Assembly: GCA_024811115.1 (NCBI GenBank)
Contig: JAKOGH010000664.1
Span: 38,990 to 102,989, forward strand
From: Terana coerulea
Lineage: Eukaryota > Basidiomycota > Agaricomycetes > Polyporales > Phanerochaetaceae
Length of the DNA stretch: 64,000 nucleotides
Direction: 5' to 3'
Each line of letters starts with the position of its first letter. Position 1 is the stretch's first letter. The translations under genes were made by a program, and so were the position numbers. Shown here in pieces: positions 22,690-34,570 of the stretch. Below the pieces are notes generated by a model, which was not told the DNA's origin, ran no database searches, and saw nothing but the letters and a program-made list of their open reading frames with translations.

Positions 22690-24500
22690 GGACAGCAGAC
22701 CCAGTCCATCAAAGCAATGCTGGGCTGCGCTACGAACCAGGGACGTCAACGGAAGGTATCGACAGTCCCGGGATGTCTGTGACATCCAAATACGTCAGCG
22801 GGTAGTAGATCACGGAAACTGGGACGCACCAGCAGTTCAGTTAATGCCGACTCGGAGCTCTGACGAGGCGTGCCGACGTCGCACAGTTCAGGAGCTGCGA
22901 CGAAGCTGGTACGCTGGAGCTTGATGAATTGAGTCGGTCGTGACATGCGTCGGCGTCCAGAGAGCGGGATAGTGGGGTGCAAAGAGACCCACTAGAACCT
23001 TCAGCTTTGGGGCTACTATCCGACGAAAACACGACGTTTGAGCTTGAGCAGTTGAGGAGGGGCATGTCGAGTGTCAAAGTGATGCCTGAGCAGGGAGATT
23101 TGCCTTGTTTCTTCGATAGACGTTCGTCGATCTGCGGACCGTGGTACAGGCTGCGGACAAGATATCTTGTGATATCTATCAATTTCAGTACGCTTCAAGC
23201 TGTAGTAAACGATAGTACACTGAGTGCCGCAAATGCGGATGGGATTATGGCAAGCTTCAGTACTACTTGCAACTTTCGAAATACTTCCACAGAGCAGAGA
23301 ATGTAGCGGCTATAGCATTGGAGCAGTTATGCGGATGGCGAAGGCACCCGGTATTCGTGTAGCGGCTGACGCTAAACAGCGTAAGCAAACAACGTTGGAC
23401 CTGGAGACGCAGGCAAGACTGCTACCTGGCGAGAGTGTAAGAAGAGGTGTCACAGAGGTAGGAAGCCGTACTCGAGAATGCTTCTAGATGTGGCGTGCCA
23501 ACGATATCAAGAGGGAGCGGCGAGCTGTAACACAGAAAGTCGTGCTGAGCGGATGGCGATGGCTCGGAGAATGTTCTGCTCTGGATCACGAGCACGCTGT
23601 TATTCGAGAACGGAGTGCAGCTGTATTCACTTCAGGCCGAGGTTCCCCACATCATAGCAATGGCTGTTAGGTCTAAGACTCGTTATTGAGTTGCCTACAG
23701 GCTTGAATCGCCGCGTGCCTAGGTCTCGGTATCTCGATGCCTCGTACGTCCGCGAGCAGGGTGAACATTACCTGGGCAAACATCGACTCCTTTGAGAGCG
23801 AGGCGCGTGGGTAGGAGAGCGCATGCGGATCATGGGCGAACTTGAAGCATTAGCGAGCCCGGTCTCGGCGCAAATGCTGCTTGTAAACTGCACATTTAGC
23901 ATTTCAGCTGTAACTTTCAACTAAAAAAGTGCTCGCTATCGGGATATTTAAAGGTGCGATCGAGAGCAATGCTTGCAGTTGGTAGCACGGTCTGCATATT
24001 ATCCCGGCGAAGCCGTCAGGTCTTCAGGGTACGGCATGGGCTTACCAGCCTTTCGCCGAGGCTGAGGAGTACGGTCAGACGACGGCGATCAGCACAGACA
24101 TACCGTACTTACTTCAACATGCCAGAAGCACAAAACCCGCAACTGTTGAGAGTCTTCCTTGAGTCTTCCATTGTGGTGGTCGTCCGAAGCAAATTCAGCT
24201 CGTGATCAGACGCGCCCGTGATTTATCATTTTCATTTTCGGCGCCGGCGCTTACATCTTCACGCTTTCAACTTGTTTCCAACCTCCACCATCCCGTCCTC
24301 AATGACACCAATGGCTTTCATTCGCACTCATCGAACGTACTCACAAACGGCCTCATGTTACCTACGACCCGCTACCATCGAGCCGCCTTCTCTTGACGCA
24401 ATTTTTGGCTGACAGCAGCACCGGTCGCGCGTTCCAACACCACCGTACCCCGGATACGTGCTCTAGACTGCACTTCCATCGGATCGCATGCGGAGGTTGG
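22690..24500. other. Stretch without a recognisable gene
   Basis: This lies between the end of the left arm and segment X. It has only short frames on both strands; none shows a known motif or is repeated in the other modules. Confidence 0.45.
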
Positions 24501-24559
24501 GAAAGAATGCTACGGAGTTCAGGCCTAAGATGCGTCGTATCTCTGGATCTGTTGGTCTG

Positions 24560-25760
24560 TCATTAAGTCGGCCGCGGGCATGTAGGTACTTCGTGGAAGC
24601 ACAGCTGCGAAGAGTCAATTGGTATCTTCGACCGGCCGGCAACACACACAGCCTGCTCATGCACATGCATCACACGGAAAGCCCCACAAGTGTGCTGAAA
24701 GCAGACTTGGTGACCGCACTGGTCGCGTTGTTGCGTATTCACGACGCATCCGTTCCAACGGCTACTGCCTCCCGTCGCCTTTACGTTCTTGGCCGGAAGC
24801 CCAATCCAATCGCACACTTCGCTTTTAGTATCAGCTGGTCATCAGTACGAAGCACCGCGGTGTTTTTGCTACTGGAAGCTCGGGGTGGAGGAGAGAGGAT
24901 CTGCTGGAAGGAGGCGTATGAGTTGAGCGGTCAAAGGGTGGGCTGCTTTGGGTGTTTGCGGTACGCTCCGCGGCTGATCCTAACGTTGCAACAATGCCGA
25001 TCATTCTTTTAGGTATCCAAACAGGCCTGAACGGCTCCCAGGCTGGTTTATTGCCCGTATATCTGCAGTGCACCGTCGTCGCACAGGCCTTATCATCAAG
25101 CTCATGATTCATTCCCAACTCTCGTATATACGCCCGCATATTGTCGGGATGAAGGCTCTGCCCTCCGCCGGTGCACATACAAACATCCCCTGTAAGACTC
25201 GTCGCGCCACGCCCTATCGACATGTGACTGCGGCTCATACCTACCACCCATATGCCCTCTCTATATAATTATATTATCGGCAGTCATACTTATAACCCTG
25301 CTACTTTACAACATATACCTTTATACCATCACCGAGACGCGCTTATTCAGCCAGAAATCCCGTACGCCGTACCAAGACACGCAAACCCCTGGTCCATTTC
25401 CTTGCGGCGGATTCTCCTTCAAGTGTTTCATCAAGCGCTGTCGGCGCGCCCTTTGCTTCGGATATTCAGCATCTATCTATCTCTCTCGCTCTTGAAGGGT
25501 GCTGTCCCTTGCGGCTGGTTCGTTCCATTGTTCGTCCCGGCGCGCGATGGGCTATGTCGCGTACAGACCTGCAGGCATGCTCGGATGACTGTCAAAGGCG
25601 GGCGCTGTTTCGCGGAGCGTCGCTCATGGCTCATGGCTCGACCTGGCGGACACCGGGTGTGATCTTGCCCAGTCGTGGGAGAACTGTTGCTGGGAGTTTG
25701 CACAGCACAAGTAAGCAGCGCTAGCAACGTCTGTCGACCTCTACTTCTCGAAGTTGGAGA
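24560..25760 (+). repeat. Duplicated segment X, copy X2
   Basis: It matches 62,880-63,990 in reverse complement. The open frame at 24,488-25,012 contains QLRRVNWYL and, further on, GGGERICWKEAYELSG. These align with QRRASWYL and GRGARIDWRKARELKG of the other copy, with weaker similarity between. The downstream block (25,030-25,190, CTGAACGGCTCCCAGGCTGG and following) is also shared, as is GGCATGCTCGGATGACTGTC near 25,575. I do not recognise the encoded product and it may be a gene remnant. Its position left of module 2 matches X3 beside P450-A3, so X seems to be part of the ancestral module. Confidence 0.6.
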
Positions 25761-28700
25761 CTGAGTGCAGGCGCACAGGCATGCACGCGCGCGTTGCGCA
25801 TAGACGCCCTGGCGCATCGGCGCATCAGCGCCACAAGGTCTATCGATTCCCTACATCGAACTAAACCCATAATTTTTCCACTACCTTGTGACGCCGGTAC
25901 AATCCATGCAAGCGCCTCGGGAGTGGTGAAATCGTCTTGTAACCGTCTTGCAATTGATCAAATCCGCACAAGACGCCAAATCGATACGGTGGACCGGGAG
26001 GGTTTGTAACAAATTTGTAAGCTTCTTAGAATCAGCTCGCAATCAACATGTAAGCCCGGTGTAAGGTTCTTCTAAGTAGCATAACCATTCCAATGCTTGC
26101 TACACAGGTAATTCTAGTCAGCCTGAACAACGATTCTACTTCTGTCCATTGCCCAGGGTTTGTTTTCGCACAATTATCCTTGACCGACCTCAGCGCTTGT
26201 TTATGTACTTATATCATGAAACCATTTAATTTGTTAACCGCAATCTGTAAATACATATCGGGCGTCGCCCATCATACAAATGTCCTGAGCGTAAGCTAGC
26301 CGCAACTCCGAGATCGCATGCAAAGACCATGAACGTTCAGGACACGAGAGCGAGTTCTGTAGCATTTGCAGTCAGGCAATGAAGGCATAAGAACGAGGTC
26401 ATAGACTCACTGTCATCCTTAATGGCTCTAACTCTGAGTTCATCTCCTCATGTCCCAATCCCTGTCAATTACTAATGTGTTAGTGTCCAAACAGCACATA
26501 GGGCACAGATGCTTACATCTCATCACTATTCTAGTAGCGTGAAACAGGGAGCCAGGTCCTAGACATAGTCAGTATGGCTATTGAACTGCCAGTGAGTGGA
26601 TAACGGGGACTTACCAGTGAGCATACAGAGTCGCAGAGCTGCATACACCTTATATGTGAATGAGGCCGGCTGTTGAGTCAGCATGACCAAAATGGTGTTG
26701 ACTGCGCACTAGCCGAGCATCTAAGACACTGTTCCAGAGTCTCTCACCTGAAGCGTTACCCTACGCCACCGTGACAGCCGCACCCTGCACGTTGTTGGAC
26801 GCCGGCAATGACAAGTTCTGAGCGCTCTCCGAGCTCTAGCTGCGCGTCGTATACTTGAGATATAAAGTGTGGCGCTACGGCCGGCAGCGTAAGCCCTCAT
26901 AAGGGTACATGCATCTTGATACCACGAGGAGGCGGGCAAGGTTGTAGGGGATATCTATGCAGATTGGGGCGTAGTGTCAAATTGAATCATTGAGAAAAGG
27001 CATATTTACTATGATTTTCATGTTCTACGCCGTGCCTTCGGATGGAATGGGCAGAAAGACTGTAGTAAAAGTGAGTTGAGGACTTTAAGATGGAGCCTGA
27101 GTGGAGTTCTTCACCGGAGGTTTCATCGGCCGCAAGCACAGAACGTGAGAAAGGATAAAAATGGATACTGCAATAGTTTCAGCATGTCATGAGAAAGATA
27201 TAAGGAGGTTGCAACCGGCCGTAATTCTTTCACTGACGTTACAAGTGGTAGAATCAGTGCAAGTGGTTGAATCTGGGCAAGTGTCTTACGAGCTGATTGG
27301 AAGCCCCTCCGAATACAGGAGAATGAGCGTCTAACTTGCAAATCGGCGAATCAGTAAGCAGCGCCAGGATTCCTTCGATGTAGTACGGACTTGTTTCGTT
27401 TACCCCCTGACTCGTTTTCCGTCCCTGTCCCTTAATTTCTAGGCTCGCTATGAGCAACCGATCACTTTGAGGGACAACCGCGGTCAAAATGCTGGTGCTG
27501 GGAGTTGTCGAGAAAACTGGGCAATCAAAAGACAATTGGTCTTAATGAGCCCTAATGAGGAGAACAGCGACTGGGACTGGTCAGCCTCCTTCCAGCGCTC
27601 CCTGCGAGTTGCTCTCAACCGTACGGACTCCAGGCCCGCTTGGGCCGAACTCTCAAACGCAACTCTCAGGGAGGCTGGCTCCAAACTTTAGCACCAGATC
27701 AATCCGGCCACTCTCAGTCCCCGGGAGAGCCCAAATGGGGCATGTGTCTCGGCGCAGAGGCTTGGCAGTTTGCTGCATTCGCGCAAAGTTAGTGTACTCT
27801 GCAGTATCATTTGGCAGTAAAACTACTTCCAATACTTATAGGACTTACTGGACAGGAAATTAGCACATGTTTTGTGGCTAGAACTTATGTATAACTCGCT
27901 GAAAGCTTTGCTTTCCACCATCACTGACACATTTTGCAGCCCGAGCGGTTGCACCAGGCCAATATGATTATTTTCACATAAATAACGTCCATAAGATGAG
28001 TAGAGACTTTATTCACAGCTATGTCTACCATTTGAAGCAGATTGCGAAGAGCAATAGAGCAGAAAAGTCATAGGTGTCTACCTTACCACGGCCGAACCGG
28101 AGCTTCACCTGGGATGACATAATCAGGTGTTAAAGTTTGGAGCCAGCCGTTCTGAGAGTTCTGAGAGAGCGTTCACGTCGGGCGTTCCACGCCCTCTCAG
28201 CCGGAAACTCAAAGGGGCGAGCTGGGGAAGGAGCCTGAGGACTGGTGGGAGGCAGCAAACTCGCCAGCGTCTATGCGAAACTTCGTCGGTGTCTACAGAA
28301 ACTCGAACTCGCTCGGGAGATGCCAGTGGAACTGGGAGTCGCTGTCTGAGAACATCTGGCTGGCTGGCACTCAAGAATGTCCACAGGTGGAGACTCCTAC
28401 AATGCTTGCTGACTGTGACTTATCTGAGGGCATACCTTTGTTGTTTATTCGTCCGTTTTGGCAGCCGCTTGCTACATGTCCCGGCCTCCAACGAAGGAAG
28501 ACGCCCATGAGAACAAAATAGTACTAATCGCAGTATAAATATATAAATTAGCACAGATTTAGGTTAGTTAGCCTCACAGAGGCACAGAAGGAGCATGACT
28601 ATGAGAACGAAGGTGAGATATCACGAACGAGCCCAGGATTTAGGACATATAAAGCATATTCACCGTTATTTTGCCTTATTGCGCCTATTTGACGCACCCA

Positions 28701-28988
28701 GTCCGAGTCCGAGTGCACAGACGCCCAGTTCCACCATTTTGTCCGACAAGGACCTTCATACATCACTGTCTTATATACCCACTCTCTCCATTCGAGCACC
28801 CTCAGAGACTTTCCCTTACTCTGAGCGTGCATAGCCCTTCGTTCTCACGGACACGTCATGTACTCACATACTGCTGTAGTTCGGACTGACTGTTCGTTTG
28901 TTAGGTGAATACATACCAGAGACTTTCCCTTACTCTGAGCTTCGGACTGACCGCCCGCTTGTTAGCCTCACGCGCGTCCGCCTTGCGA
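25761..28988. other. Intergenic stretch with a diverged inverted repeat
   Basis: No gene is recognised. Bases 27,560-27,695 and 28,122-28,260 form an imperfect inverted repeat. Its clearest part is GGCTGGCTCCAAACTTTA (27,675-27,692) against TAAAGTTTGGAGCCAGCC (28,129-28,146). A second local feature is a direct repeat of AGAGACTTTCCCTTACTCTG near 28,804 and 28,919, about 115 bp apart. By position, the P450-A of module 2 would be expected here, but no P450 sequence is visible. Confidence 0.5.
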
Positions 28989-29953
28989 GCCAGACTCCTA
29001 CCCGTCGCGGCTGGACGGAGAGGGAGGAGGAGAAGGCGCTTGAGGGTCAGATCCATTCGCCCGATATTCCAAAGCCCTCCCTACCGTCCAGCCGCGACTG
29101 GCAAAAACAAAGGTAAACAGATGATATAAGCATGATGGGAGAATGCCGGCGTGCTGCCGAGCTTGAATTTCTGAGAAATCCCATCACTGTCATCAGCCGA
29201 CTGCCCACATTTGTGAGGTTGGCTCGCTAACCTCGTCTTCCATTGTGACATTGCTCAACGCACATATCGACTCCTCTGCTTTGCAGGTGCATCATGAGAC
29301 AGCTCAGCAAATCTCAAAGAACCAGTACTGAGTGAGAGACTTTCCAGATAACAGTGACAAAATTAGTATCAGTACCTAGTAGCGCTCTGACAGTGCATGC
29401 ACCACTGGCAGTACCGCTCACTCATTAGCGTGATGCTTGTAAGTATTGGTAGCTGCATAGTAGAATGTTCATGGTATATAGGCTCGCTACACAGCACAAC
29501 ATCACGGTCAATATGTGTGACAGCGCGCTGTTCCTACCGGCAAGGTCAAGGCAAGGTACGCAGCGTACGCCGCAGTGGCAGTGCTGAGCGCTGAGTGTGG
29601 GCAGTCGGCTGATGGCATCATGGCAGTGATAGGAGTTCTCAGAAATTCAAGCTCGGCAGCACGCCGGCATCCTCCCATCATGCTTATATCATCTGTTTAC
29701 CTTTGTTTTTGCCAGTCGCGGCTGGACGGTAGGGAGGGCTTTGGAATATCGGGCGAATGGATCTGACCCTCAAGCGCCTTCTCCTCCTCCCTCTCTCTCT
29801 TCCCTCTCCGTCCAGCCGCGACGGGTAGGAGTCTGGGCTGGACGGTAGGGAGGGCTTTGGAATATCGGGCGAATGGATCTGACCATCAAGCGCCTTCTCC
29901 TCGTCTCTCTCTCTCCTCCCTCTCCGTCCAGCCGCGACGGGTAGGAGTCTGGC
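28989..29953. mobile_element. Foldback element with ~220-bp inverted arms
   Basis: The left arm (28,989-29,210) starts GCCAGACTCCTACCCGTCG and is matched inversely by 29,595-29,836. The interior is about 385 bp. The right arm's outer part is duplicated in tandem (about 29,720-29,836 and 29,834-29,953), and both copies end GGGTAGGAGTCTGG. There is no coding sequence and no clear target duplication. It ends about 25 bp before the region homologous to the other modules resumes. Confidence 0.75.
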
Positions 29954-29977
29954 GCATATCTTTGTTACTACTTACTG

Positions 29978-31541
29978 CACGCCACCCGTAGGTAGGTTCT
30001 CCGCCCGCGCCTGCCAAGCTGCAAACTCGTACTCAATCCCTGGCAGCTTCCAACTTGAAGCTTTCCGCATAGACCTTGCGGGGTGATTGACCCTAGGCCC
30101 GCAGCGCGTCGCAGAAACATCATCGATACAAAGGTACGCCCCACTAGCCTCTCCAGCTCGCGCTGTACGTCAAACCTTGTTCGCGTCCGCAGAGTCGCTC
30201 TTTCCATGCCGTCAGCCGCCTCGCCATCCTTGTGGCGCTCGTGCACTGTGATCGGGTCCGGTACGCCCCGATCCGAGTCTCCCTGGCGCTTGGAGGTGTG
30301 CCCACTGCCTCCTCCAAGTCGTCGGTTGCCGATCCGTATCGCTTTGCTCAGATCTCAGGGTCGAAGGGACGGCGCCGGTGGCCACCACGATCTGCACAGG
30401 GTCGGCGGCCGTCGCGGTTGCGATCTGACATGTGTGCCGCAGGGTACGCTGTAAGCTCGGGTGCGTTCATGGTTGGCTGCAACGGGCGAGCAAATGTTGG
30501 ACTACAAGCGCCCAGTCAAATGTCGTTCCATCCAGCCATCCGGGCGTGTACGGGCACTGGGCAAGTATCGAAGCTTGGTGGTTCAAAGTAAGCGCAGCGT
30601 GCTTCACAAGCTGACTCTAGATAAGCTGTCGGAGACCAACCGGACACGGTGAGTAAATGATTCCTCATTCACTTCCAGCTTAGTTTCTAGTTTCTGATCT
30701 CGTCCTGAACACTGTCATCACTGAAGAGACCAAATTTGTCGAATGTAACGTCACCGGCGGCGACAAACGTACGAAGATAGGCCGCACGCGACCGACTCGG
30801 ACATACTTACCACGCCTGCATTGGATCAAGCGGCCAGGTACACATTTGGAGCATCGTATCTGCCAAAGTGGACGAGGCTCAGTGATTCTAGTCACATAGC
30901 AGTAGGCTTACCACGATTAACTCTCCTCATCCCGTCCTTGCTCGCACCAGCCACGCTCGGCCAACCGGCCCTCATAGCCGACATCATCAGGCCGCCCGCG
31001 ACCGAGGGTGCAGCAAATCTGAGACGATCGACAAGTGGACAACCCGGCACGAGCGATGATGACGGACATGTGCGGGGATGGTGCACGGATACGTGGGTGA
31101 AAGTGGAAATGCGCCACCTGGTCGCAACAGTGACATTGGCCGCCCAGACGCGCCCGAGCGACACGAAGAGCAGGTGCATCCGTGGGATTACCGTGGGCGT
31201 AATCGTGATCACAGCGCACACCACGTCTGTCTCGGCACCCACCCTTCCTGAAACCCAAATGTTTCTGTTCAGGGTCGTAGGTCCAAACTAAATCTGCCCC
31301 GCCTCCAGACATCCACCTGGTCGTGCGCACGAAGGGGATTGCGCTGGAAGGACTATTCCGCTGAATATAGGCACGTATACCTGGACGGTACGCGCCTGTA
31401 TGCGTATAAAATTCCTGTGAACTCTGCCTGGTAGGGCCCGTAACTCCCTCCACTCCCTCTTCCCTCCTTCTTTCCTCCCTACTGTAACAATTCGCCTCCG
31501 CATCGACTCGCCCACCCGTTGCATCCCACTCAACTGCAACC
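29978..31541. promoter_or_regulatory. Module 2 remnant: A-PT intergenic region
   Basis: Homologous to 15,800-17,542 and, inverted, to 57,757-59,580. An example is the GCAGCGCGTCGCAGAAACATC block at about 30,100, with its counterpart at 15,900. The P450-A gene that should lie to its left is missing; the homology stops just right of the foldback element. The right part precedes PT2 and should hold its promoter, including a pyrimidine-rich tract at about 31,440-31,490. Confidence 0.65.
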
Positions 31542-32875
31542 ATGTCCGCCTCGACGACGTCTGAGGCCCAGCCCCTCCTCAAGCCTCCGCAGCCCACCAC
31601 GCCTGAACCCCAGGCCGGTGCGAAACAAGAGTACAGCGCCGCGCGCCGCGCATACTTCTACTTCGAGCTCACGCGCCTGCACAAGTTCCCGCTCGGAAAC
31701 ATCCTCGTCGTCTGGCCCTCCCGTGAGTCCCTTATCACTTTCCCTCTGCTGCCGTACCCTACCATGGACGAGCACATGTACTGACGGTCTCGGTGCATAC
31801 AGTGTGGGCGCTGACGATGGCGGCGCGCACGGCGCATCTGCCGGTGCAGGAGCTCGCCGTGCAGACCGCGCTGTTCGTGCTCGGCGGGACGGCGCTGCAC
31901 AGCGCAGCGTGCGTGCTCAACGACATTTGCGACATTGACTTCGACCGGCAGGTCGGTGCGTTCCCTTTCCCTCTCCTATTCTCGCCCGTGCGTGTGTGCT
32001 AACAAGGACGTGCAGAGCGGACGAAGCACCGGCCGCTCGCGGCGGGCGTGATCTCGGTGGAGGGCGCGTGGCTCCTGCTCGCCGGGCTCGTCGCGCTCTG
32101 CCTCGCCCTGCTCGCGCTCGCGAACCCTACCGCGTATGTCCCTCTGTCCCTCTCTTTCCCTCACCTACCAACTGCCTTTGCTTTATTTTTTTTATGCGCT
32201 GTAGCGCGCTCGCAGGCCTGCCGGGGCTGTTCCCGCTGCACGCGCTGTATCCGCTCATGAAACGCTGGACGCACTGGCCGCAGGCGTGGCTCGGGCTCGC
32301 GATGAACTGGGGCGCGCCCGTCGCATGGCTGTCTGTCGTGCCCGCCGGTTTGCACTCCCAACACGACCTCACTATCGTCGGGGTGCTCTTCTTCGGATGC
32401 TGGTGGTGCGCCTTATTCTTCCATGTTATTTAATGCCGAAGAGGATGCTGACGGGGATGGTGTGCGCGCAGCTGGACGATCATGTACGACACGCAGTACG
32501 CGTGCCAGGACCGCGCGGACGACGCGAAGGCGGGCGTCAAGTCCACCGCGCTCCTCTTCGGCGATCGTGTGCGGCCCATACTTGCGGGCTTTGGCGCGCT
32601 CTTCCTGGCCGCGCTCGCGGGCGCGGGCGTGCTCAACGGGCAGGGCGTCGCGTACTACGCGCTCGGCATCGGCGGCGCGGCGGCGCACCTCGTGTGGCAG
32701 TTTGTGACCTGGAAGGTCGAGGTGCCGGCGGACTGCGGGCGGAAGTTCAAGGTGCGTGGGCGCCGTTGGCTTGAGTATGACAAGCAATGTGCTAATGGGA
32801 CGTGAGCAGTCGAATGGTGATCTTGGGTACTTTGTCTGGGCGGGCTTGTTGCTGGACTATGCGTTGGCAAAGTGA
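31542..32875 (+). CDS. UbiA-family (COQ2-like) aromatic prenyltransferase PT2
   Basis: A membrane enzyme of the UbiA superfamily, expected to transfer a prenyl chain from a prenyl diphosphate to an aromatic acceptor. It starts [18 protein letters not shown]. Exons joined at consensus sites give a product of roughly 310 residues: [13 protein letters not shown] (first helix), [13 protein letters not shown], the Mg-binding motif [32 protein letters not shown], the second motif [13 protein letters not shown] with [11 protein letters not shown], and a C-terminus [15 protein letters not shown]. Introns follow WPS, split Val-Glu after DRQ, follow NPTA and FFGC, and follow GRKFK. Of the three paralogues here it is the only one with no frame defect. 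The second motif favours the 4-hydroxybenzoate polyprenyltransferase branch; a specialised-metabolism role is inferred from the P450-containing module. Confidence 0.88.
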
Positions 32876-33500
32876 GTGAAGCACGGGATACACGGATGAT
32901 TGGATGCCCTGCCGCGAAATCAAGCAAGATTGTGTGTGTTTTTGCGGCCGCTTCTTATTTGCTTGCGAAATGTATTTGCGCGTATACTTGCCACATGTGT
33001 CGTGACGGCAAGCTTATCCTGTAAATAACATTTCCATTTCTGCCAAAACCCTTCCAACAATGTCTTGCAAGAGGTTCCTGTTGTATTTCACTCTCGGACA
33101 CAGCTTCCTGTGCCTCAAACGAATGAGATTTCAGGTGCAGAGCTTACCTGTTATAACAGCCCGATACTCTACTCCACTCGGGAAAAACTACAGCTACAAC
33201 CCAACGCCACGCTTCCACACTTACCCCTGTCGTGCACCAGGGCGACTCGGAGAGGCCGGCTCAGACGTCCGACCCGGCCAGCGTCACCCAGCGAACCACT
33301 AGACCTGCCTTACTGAGCATGTCCGGGCTCCATGTGGCGCCGAACGGCGATTGACGGGGTTTGGCCGGCGTCCTCTTCCCGCGAGCGTACCAGTGGCAAG
33401 GCTACGGAGGGGCAAGTAACTCCGAGGGAACCCAGGACGACGGAATTTGCGTTGCGGCATTAGTACGTATACGGTCGCCACCGTGACGTAGATTCCATCA
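32876..33500. repeat. Module 2 remnant: PT downstream region
   Basis: It resembles 18,807-19,400. Shared blocks include the AACAGCCCGATACTCTACTC stretch near 33,155 and AACTCCGAGGGAACCCAGGACG near 33,417. The homology fades near 33,500, before where P450-B would start, so the B gene of module 2 is missing. Confidence 0.65.
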
Positions 33501-33828
33501 ACGCCACAAAATACGTCGCCCTCCTGGCACACTCCAGTCTGCTTGGCTGATGACCGCCGTTATTTGTCTTAATCAGCCTCTTTCGACATGCGACACAACA
33601 TAAAAAAATGTCTAGAATGGCCTCTAAAAGTAGCCCAGCAACCCACGCATTTTATGGCCACTGGTGCGCTTTCCATTGAATCTTCTCCTGGCTTGTCGCA
33701 AAGTCAATTGAATACCTTGTCGCGCACCTGAAAATGCGCATCTAAGCAGACTACTGAATTAGGGGTTGGCGCAGTACGTGAATAATACATATTTACACGC
33801 TGCAGTCCATGACAGCACGTTCTGTGGT

Positions 33829-34570
33829 TAGCTGTATATGCACAGCAAAGTGCTGGTTGTGATGTTGCATGGTCCTGTGATTGGTCCCGCGGCAGGTGCG
33901 TAATGACATAGATGGTTTGCGCCACGCGGCCTTGAACATGCCCCTAGCATTCATAAGTCACTTCGACTTCATCTACTGCCTGCCGAAGGCATACATCTTA
34001 GCCCTCGTTCTCTTACCTTGGTGGGCCAGTTCACGTAATATTCTTGCGTCGGGTGAACATATTCAACAGGTATTGTGGCGGAGGGCGGCTCCAGCGTCAC
34101 GTTCCCGCGAAGGCGTGAGTGTCTCTATTAATGGTACAAACATTAGTGTTGAATGACACAGTGTAGTCGGCTTTACAAAATCTAATGAGGCTCTTCTCCT
34201 GGGTCGAAGGTTGACTGCGGAAGATTTGCTCAAAGAGCACTTTATAAAGTGCACTACAGGCTCACCGCTTCTTTGATTGTACTTTATGCTAATCTACTGC
34301 TGCCGGCTCGCCAGCCAAATCTTTCCCGAGCAGCCTGTCGAGACTTTTCATGCTGCCATGCGTGCACATGTGGAGGCTGAGCTTATAGGCCTTGATCACT
34401 TGGCTATGCTTCAAATCAAGCAGCTGATCAAAGCCAGCTTGGAGGAAGCTAACAGCATGGACACTACGAACATATGCGAGAGCTACACACAGGCAGAAAT
34501 GTTTAAGAGCGGGTTGCCACAGGCTCGGTTCTCTGCGATCATGAAGAAAGATGTTAGACACAAGTTGTGA
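33829..34570 (+). pseudogene. Enoyl-CoA hydratase/isomerase remnant
   Basis: Spliced by eye, the frames give HSKVLVVMLHGPVIGPAA, then HFDFIYCLPKAYI, then VAEGGSSVTFPRR, then SNEALLLGRRLTAEDLLKE. The last exon (34,312-34,570) contains IFPEQPVETFHAAMRAHV and ends DVRHKL. This is the order of the crotonase fold in fungal peroxisomal enoyl-CoA isomerase/hydratase proteins, and the final HKL is a plausible type 1 peroxisomal signal. The N-terminal third is not visible upstream. The frame between PKAYI and VAEGG does not join cleanly (near 34,015-34,075). I read it as a 5'-truncated, decaying copy. It is not related to the modules. Confidence 0.65.

Larger units (their letters stand above)
12690..22690. 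repeat. Left arm of a ~10-kb inverted duplication (module 1)
   Basis: The arm contains P450-A1, prenyltransferase PT1 and P450-B1 plus their intergenic regions, and is matched in reverse complement by 52,270-62,700. Matches extend past the genes. Outside P450-A, GTCTTGTCTTGTAG near 12,770 pairs with sequence near 62,620. Outside P450-B, the block near 22,540-22,650 ending in CATTTACATCAGCTGAACT pairs with 52,280-52,400. Divergence is evident throughout, so the duplication is not recent. The left end is cut off by the transposon at 12,669. Confidence 0.88.
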
